Positions 14,141-17,642 of a stretch of 17,642 bases of DNA are shown piece by piece. The first letter of the stretch is position 1. Every line of letters begins with the position of its first letter. The notes under the pieces were generated by a model. That model saw nothing but the letters and a program-made list of their open reading frames with translations, was not told the origin of the DNA and did not search any database. The stretch is taken from NCBI GenBank assembly GCA_015057205.1, contig SVEW01000038.1, positions 1 to 17,642 of the forward strand, given 5' to 3'. The stretch comes from Lachnospiraceae bacterium (GTDB lineage: Bacteria > Bacillota > Clostridia > Lachnospirales > Lachnospiraceae). The position numbers were made by a program, and so were the translations under genes.

Positions 14141-14596
14141 ATGGCAGAGATTCGCAAGATTATTTTTGTGGAAGAACATGGAAATGAACGGGCAATGATG
14201 GCGAAGGCTATTTTTGACCAAAATAATACAGAAGAAGATGTGGAAGCAGATGCAAAGGGATTGGTGGTGCTTTTTCCCCAACCTATGAATCAGAAGGTGG
14301 AAGCGGTGCTTATCAGTAACGGGATAACGAATTCCGGTGCGGTGAGCAGTCAATTGAAGGAAGAAGATTTCGGAGATGAAGTGCTGGTATTAACCATGGA
14401 AGAACAGCAGAAGCAAAGGATTCTAATGCAGTATGAGAATGCAAAGAATGTACAATTGCTGACAGATCTTACGGGAGATGAATTGGAAATTATGGACCCT
14501 TACGGGGGAACATTGCAGTCCTATGGGCTGTGTTATGAGTCTCTTAGTATTATCATAAAGAAATTAGTGAAGTTAGTGAGTAAAGGAGAAAGATAA
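14141..14596 (+). CDS. Catalytically altered low-molecular-weight phosphatase homologue (pseudo-YwlE)
   Basis: 151 residues. Start and end align with low-molecular-weight phosphatases such as YwlE: a first strand IIFV, then M-A-x-A-I-F, and near the end MDPYGGTLQSYG followed by a long helix, which is the general-acid Asp-Pro-Tyr region. However, the P-loop C-x5-R-S reads EEHGNERA: the nucleophile Cys is Glu11, the second Cys is Glu16, Arg17 is kept and Ser is Ala18. It can hardly be a phosphatase by the normal mechanism. Position supports the assignment, since in Bacillus ywlE (a protein-arginine phosphatase) lies shortly after sua5/ywlC. The frame is intact and the gene lies one base before upp, so it is not a decayed pseudogene. 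It may bind phosphorylated or negatively charged partners, but that is a guess. Confidence 0.75.
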   Translation: MAEIRKIIFVEEHGNERAMMAKAIFDQNNTEEDVEADAKGLVVLFPQPMNQKVEAVLISNGITNSGAVSSQLKEEDFGDEVLVLTMEEQQKQRILMQYENAKNVQLLTDLTGDELEIMDPYGGTLQSYGLCYESLSIIIKKLVKLVSKGER

Positions 14597-14597
14597 C

Positions 14598-15227
14598 ATG
14601 TCAAAAGTGAAAGTGATGGATCATCCGTTGATTCAGCATAAGATAGGCTGGGTGAGACGCGAGGAATTGGGATCAAAGGAATTTCGTAAATTGATTAGCG
14701 AGATTGCAATGCTGGAGTGTTATGAGGCTACCAGAGAATTGGAACTGAACGATGTTGTTGTGAAGACTCCAATTTGCGAGACAACCGTTAAAGAATTGAA
14801 AGGTAAGAAACTGGCTGTTGTGCCGATTTTGCGTGCTGGTCTCGGAATGGTAGATGGTATGCTTGCTATGATTCCGGCTGCAAAGGTGGGACATATTGGA
14901 TTGTATCGTGATCCGGATACCTTAGAACCAGTGGAATATTACTGCAAATTACCGGATGACTGTGGTGAGCGTGAAGTGTTCGTTGTTGATCCGATGCTGG
15001 CTACCGGAGGTTCTTCTGTGGCTGCCATTCAGATGTTAAAAGAAAAAGGTGTGCAGAAGATTCATTTCCTTTGTGTTATTGCAGCTCCGGAGGGTGTAGA
15101 GCGTATGAAGGAAGCACATCCGGATGTTGATATTTACATTGGTGCGTTGGATGAGCGATTGAATGAGCAGGGATATATTGTTCCTGGATTAGGAGACGCA
15201 GGAGATAGAATTTTCGGAACAAAGTAG
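14598..15227 (+). CDS. upp: Uracil phosphoribosyltransferase
   Basis: 209 residues, the normal length. It converts uracil and PRPP to UMP in pyrimidine salvage. Seen in the sequence: an N-terminus with DHPLIQHKI, VVPILRAGLGMVDG in the middle, the PRPP-binding loop DPMLATGGS at residues 131-139, and the C-terminal uracil-binding part ending YIVPGLGDAGDRIFGTK, a hallmark of Upp. AAAGGAG lies about ten bases upstream. The start is one base past the preceding stop, so translation is probably coupled. With the dCMP deaminase gene it forms a small pyrimidine block next to the atp operon, as in many Firmicutes. Confidence 0.98.
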   Translation: MSKVKVMDHPLIQHKIGWVRREELGSKEFRKLISEIAMLECYEATRELELNDVVVKTPICETTVKELKGKKLAVVPILRAGLGMVDGMLAMIPAAKVGHIGLYRDPDTLEPVEYYCKLPDDCGEREVFVVDPMLATGGSSVAAIQMLKEKGVQKIHFLCVIAAPEGVERMKEAHPDVDIYIGALDERLNEQGYIVPGLGDAGDRIFGTK

Positions 15228-15252
15228 AAAAGCAGGTGAGGGGGATATACTT

Positions 15253-15738
15253 ATGAGTGAAAAGCGACAGGATTACATATCTTGGGACGAGTATTTTATG
15301 GGCATTTCCATTCTTTCGGGAATGCGATCTAAAGACCCGAATACGCAGGTGGGAGCCTGTATCGTTAGTCAGGATAATAAGATTTTATCTATGGGTTACA
15401 ATGGATTCCCTATGGGTTGCTCGGATGATGAATTCCCTTGGACTAGGGAGGGAGACCCGTTGGAGAATAAATACTTCTATACCACTCATAGTGAATTAAA
15501 TGCAATACTGAATTATCGCGGCGGCAGTCTGGAGGGCGCGAAGCTTTATGTTTCGTTGTTCCCATGTAATGAGTGTGCCAAAGCAATTATTCAAGCTGGA
15601 ATAAAGACCATTGTATATGAAAGCGACAAGTATGCTAAGACACCATCGACAATTGCTTCAAAGCGCATGTTGGACGCGGCAGGAGTTGAGTATTACCAGT
15701 ATCAGCATACGAATCGCGAAGTGAGTTTGAAATTATAA
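15253..15738 (+). CDS. comEB: Deoxycytidylate deaminase (dCMP deaminase, ComEB-like)
   Basis: 161 residues. A zinc enzyme that deaminates dCMP to dUMP, the thymidylate precursor. The N-terminus WDEYFMGISILSGMRSKDPN, then TQVGACIV and MGYNGFPMG, match the family. The zinc site is HSE (His79, Ser80, Glu81) with PCNECAKAI (Cys105, Cys108). The middle residue of the usual H-A-E is Ser here, which should not affect catalysis since only His and Glu are essential. In Bacillus the orthologue is called ComEB for its place in a competence operon; no competence gene is adjacent here. Together with upp and, at a distance, glyA it serves nucleotide supply. The next gene follows after 14 bases. Confidence 0.93.
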   Translation: MSEKRQDYISWDEYFMGISILSGMRSKDPNTQVGACIVSQDNKILSMGYNGFPMGCSDDEFPWTREGDPLENKYFYTTHSELNAILNYRGGSLEGAKLYVSLFPCNECAKAIIQAGIKTIVYESDKYAKTPSTIASKRMLDAAGVEYYQYQHTNREVSLKL

Positions 15739-15752
15739 AGGTTAGGTAAAAT

Positions 15753-16304
15753 ATGAAAGAATATATAGAACTATTTACCAGCTTTTTTAAGGTCGGGATC
15801 ATGACGTTCGGCGGTGGCATGGCAATGTTGCCCATGCTGCAGGCCGAAATAGTGGACAAGAAAGGTTGGGCAACGGAAGATGAGTTGCTTAACTATTATG
15901 CAGTGGGGCAGTGTACACCGGGAATTATCGCGGTGAACACTGCCACTTTCGTTGGATATAAACAGAAAAAAACACTGGGTGCCGCCTGTACTACGTTGGG
16001 TGTTGTTTTTCCATCTCTGTTAATCATTATGATGGTTGCAGCCTTTCTTGGAAACGTAAGTGAATATCCGATAGTGCAGAATGCATTGTGGGGAATTCGT
16101 GTTGCGGCATGCGCATTGATTCTTAGTTCAATAATTAAGCTGTTTAAATCCGGTGTAAAAAATCTGTTTGGCATGATTATGTTTCTCATGGCAATTCTGG
16201 TCACCGGTGTATTTGGAATAACCAGTGTAGTCATGGTGATTGTTGCCATTGTTGCAGGCAACCTGTACCGTATGATCCTGGATCGTAAGGGAGGGAAATC
16301 ATGA
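15753..16304 (+). CDS. Chromate transporter family protein, half-size, first of a pair
   Basis: 183 residues, an integral membrane protein with about five to six helices. It is one half of a ChrA-type transporter (short-chain form, PF02417). Family marks: FFKVGIMTFGGGMAMLPML at the start, then VGQCTPGIIAVNTATFVGY. Short-chain ChrA proteins normally occur as adjacent pairs that work together; in Bacillus subtilis such a pair gives chromate efflux. In anaerobic gut-type Clostridia the natural substrate is unknown. The SD is AAAGGTTAGG. It ends in ATGA shared with the second half, so the two are coupled. Placement after upp and comEB in one transcription unit gives no clear hint of substrate. 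Confidence 0.92.
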   Translation: MKEYIELFTSFFKVGIMTFGGGMAMLPMLQAEIVDKKGWATEDELLNYYAVGQCTPGIIAVNTATFVGYKQKKTLGAACTTLGVVFPSLLIIMMVAAFLGNVSEYPIVQNALWGIRVAACALILSSIIKLFKSGVKNLFGMIMFLMAILVTGVFGITSVVMVIVAIVAGNLYRMILDRKGGKS

Positions 16305-16861
16305 CCTACTTGCTTTTATTTTTAGAATTTTTTAAAACCGGTTTATTCGCCATTGGTGGTGGAATGGCCACAATACCTTTTTTGTATGAAATTGCAGGAA
16401 GGTATGATTGGTATACGACATCGGAGTTGGTCAATATGATTGCAATTTCAGAATCCACTCCGGGACCGGTGGGGGTCAACATGGCCACATTTGCCGGATA
16501 TTTGGCGGCAAATGTGCCGGGCAGTATTTTATCCACATTTGCCTTGGTGTTGCCCTCCTATTTGATTATTTTAATCATTGCCAGAATGTTGGATAAGTTT
16601 CAGAAGAATCCCTATGTGAAAAATGCATTTGAAGGTCTTCGTCCAACAGTGGTAGGACTTTTGGCGGTGGCATCCTTTGCCATAGTAAAAGTAACGTTTC
16701 TTACTGGCACTGTGAAAAAAACGGAGGATTTACTAAACTTCATTGATTTTAAAGCAGTAATTTTGTTTATTATTTTGTTTGCAGCTGTTATGAAGCTAAA
16801 AAAACATCCAATAATTTATATTGGATTAGGAGCTTTGGCTGGAATTTTGATAAATTTGTAA
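16301..16861 (+). CDS. Chromate transporter family protein, half-size, second of a pair
   Basis: 186 residues, about five to six membrane helices, homologous to the preceding gene: FFKTGLFAIGGGMATIPFL aligns with its first helix, and SESTPGPVGVNMATFAGY with its second motif. This copy keeps the full T-P-G-P, whereas the first has T-P-G-I. It starts at the ATGA overlap with a GGGAGGG SD six bases upstream. It is the last gene of the sua5 operon. I see no strong terminator after it, only A/T-rich sequence, so some read-through into the atp genes is possible. Confidence 0.92.
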   Translation: MTYLLLFLEFFKTGLFAIGGGMATIPFLYEIAGRYDWYTTSELVNMIAISESTPGPVGVNMATFAGYLAANVPGSILSTFALVLPSYLIILIIARMLDKFQKNPYVKNAFEGLRPTVVGLLAVASFAIVKVTFLTGTVKKTEDLLNFIDFKAVILFIILFAAVMKLKKHPIIYIGLGALAGILINL

Positions 16862-16878
16862 ATTTCATAGAATTTTCG

Positions 16879-16906
16879 TAGACAAATAAAAATCTGATGA
16901 TATAAT
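16879..16906 (+). promoter_or_regulatory. Promoter of the atp operon
   Basis: TAGACA (16879-16884), a 16-base spacer and TATAAT (16901-16906) preceded by TGA. Transcription would start near 16913, about 50 bases before the first atp-type gene. A weaker TACAAT lies at 16940-16945. Confidence 0.6.
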
Positions 16907-16963
16907 TGCAATATACACAAAAATCACAAAAATTTGGGGTACAATATCTTTTGAGGAGTTTTT

Positions 16964-17263
16964 ATGACTAAACAAAAAGACAACAAACGAAAAAACGAGC
17001 AGGTGACGGCTTACACGTATTTGCTTCAATTCTCCATTAACATGATTGTACCGATTTTTGCGTGTACATTTTTAGGATATTGGATAGATACCCAATTGGG
17101 AACTTCTTTTGTCGTAATTCTAGGGTTCTTTTTTGGCGCATTATCCGGAGGGACGAGCATCTACAGAATTAGTAAGAAAATGCTTCACAAGGATGAGACT
17201 TCGTGGGATTATCCTGTTGTTGAGAAGCAGAAAGAAAAAAAGGAAGATGCACATCATGATTAA
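16964..17263 (+). CDS. AtpZ/AtpI-type membrane protein of the ATP synthase operon
   Basis: 99 residues with a charged N-terminus, two membrane helices (about 25-44 and 49-68) and a long charged, Lys/Glu-rich tail ending in HHD. LGYWIDTQLGTSF followed by a Gly-rich helix is the mark of the PF09527 family ('ATPase gene 1', AtpZ), proposed to help F1Fo assembly or to carry Mg2+/Ca2+. GAGGAG lies six bases upstream. It overlaps the next gene by eight bases and has its own promoter. Being the first gene before an AtpI-like subunit, it marks the start of an F-type ATP synthase operon. Confidence 0.87.
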   Translation: MTKQKDNKRKNEQVTAYTYLLQFSINMIVPIFACTFLGYWIDTQLGTSFVVILGFFFGALSGGTSIYRISKKMLHKDETSWDYPVVEKQKEKKEDAHHD

Positions 17264-17642
17264 GTATTTGCGACGGTTGAATGAAGCATTACCGATGCTG
17301 ATTGCAACAATTTTGGTCTATGGACTTTTGGTAGAAGGCATAGGTGTTTGGTGGGTCGAAGATAAACTTCGATACACTACGGGGTTGTTGATAGGAATTG
17401 GTTTGGCGCTATTCCTGAGTATTAACATTGCGTCCTCCATCTGGAGTATGATGGATGTCCAGGGGAAAAAAGGACAGGCAATGATAGCGGTCAAGGCGGT
17501 GCTACGCTATTTTGTAGTAGTAGCCGTGTCTATGACTATGGGATACTTTCGATTAGGAAACATAGCCACCTGGTTTATTGGAGTCATGGGATTAAAGGTT
17601 GCAGCATTCCTGCAGCCGTTGATTCATAAATTCTTTTTTGGA
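17256..17642 (+). CDS. atpI: ATP synthase protein I-like membrane subunit, 3' end outside the window
   Basis: 129 residues visible from ATG 17256; no stop codon before the right edge. About four membrane helices (roughly 12-30, 43-62, 82-100 and 103-123) with basic loops between them, the shape of the AtpI family (PF03899), which helps assemble the c-ring of Fo and sits just before atpB in most operons. The ATG overlaps the end of the preceding gene, with AAGGAAG upstream. Sequence similarity in this family is weak, so the call rests mainly on shape, size and position. Confidence 0.75.
   Translation, partial: MIKYLRRLNEALPMLIATILVYGLLVEGIGVWWVEDKLRYTTGLLIGIGLALFLSINIASSIWSMMDVQGKKGQAMIAVKAVLRYFVVVAVSMTMGYFRLGNIATWFIGVMGLKVAAFLQPLIHKFFFG

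Noticed and set aside
16862..16878. A/T-rich inverted repeat after the second ChrA gene as a terminator.
   Set aside because: The stem is about five A-T pairs with no proper T run, too weak to call.
1..17642. Search for CRISPR repeats, tRNA or rRNA genes, insertion sequences, attachment sites and riboswitches.
   Set aside because: None was visible; gaps between genes are at most about 250 bases and are explained by promoters and terminators.

Overview
The window looks like chromosomal DNA of a low-GC Gram-positive anaerobe, most likely class Clostridia and probably Lachnospiraceae. Evidence for this: strong AGGAGG ribosome sites, TTGnnn/TATAAT promoters (often with an extended -10 TGn), a small clostridial 2[4Fe-4S] ferredoxin, a DUF1858 redox-disulfide protein, a MecA adaptor, a CwlD-type amidase, and the gene orders gdpP-rplI-dnaB and sua5-(LMWPTP)-upp-dCMP deaminase-atp. 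I see no rRNA, tRNA, CRISPR array, insertion sequence or phage gene. No gap without a gene exceeds about 250 bp.

Layout. 1-400 (minus) is the 5' part of an S66 peptidase with its own promoter. 588-1832 is glyA with promoter and terminator. 1971-5800 is a tight gdpP-rplI-dnaB operon (c-di-AMP breakdown, ribosomal protein L9, replicative helicase). 5925-6518 is a MerR/coiled-coil protein facing a minus-strand ferredoxin gene. The ferredoxin is divergent from a DUF1858 gene. mecA (minus, 7155-7934) has two promoter-like sites. Divergent from it, 8186-10373 holds three unfamiliar genes: a Ser/Thr-kinase fused to a degenerate ParA/MinD-like P-loop domain, a second degenerate ParA-like protein, and a 60-residue orphan. 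10527-13003 is a cell-wall pair: a membrane-anchored SH3-GH18 glycosidase and a CwlD-like amidase. 13042-16861 is a six-gene operon: sua5, a pseudo-phosphatase of the LMWPTP/YwlE family, upp, a dCMP deaminase gene and two half-size ChrA genes. From 16964 the atp operon begins with two AtpI/AtpZ-type membrane proteins; the second runs off the window.

Most of the window is housekeeping. The part most worth a second look is 8186-10373. It encodes a kinase with a divergent catalytic loop joined to a P-loop domain without its lysine, followed by another P-loop-like protein that has lost nearly all of its loop. For the first two genes no ATG, GTG or TTG lies at a good distance downstream of the obvious Shine-Dalgarno sequence. 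Other points of interest are the LMWPTP homologue with catalytic Cys replaced by Glu, the apparently leaderless sua5 transcript, and a ferredoxin terminator that lies inside the 3' end of the opposing merR gene.
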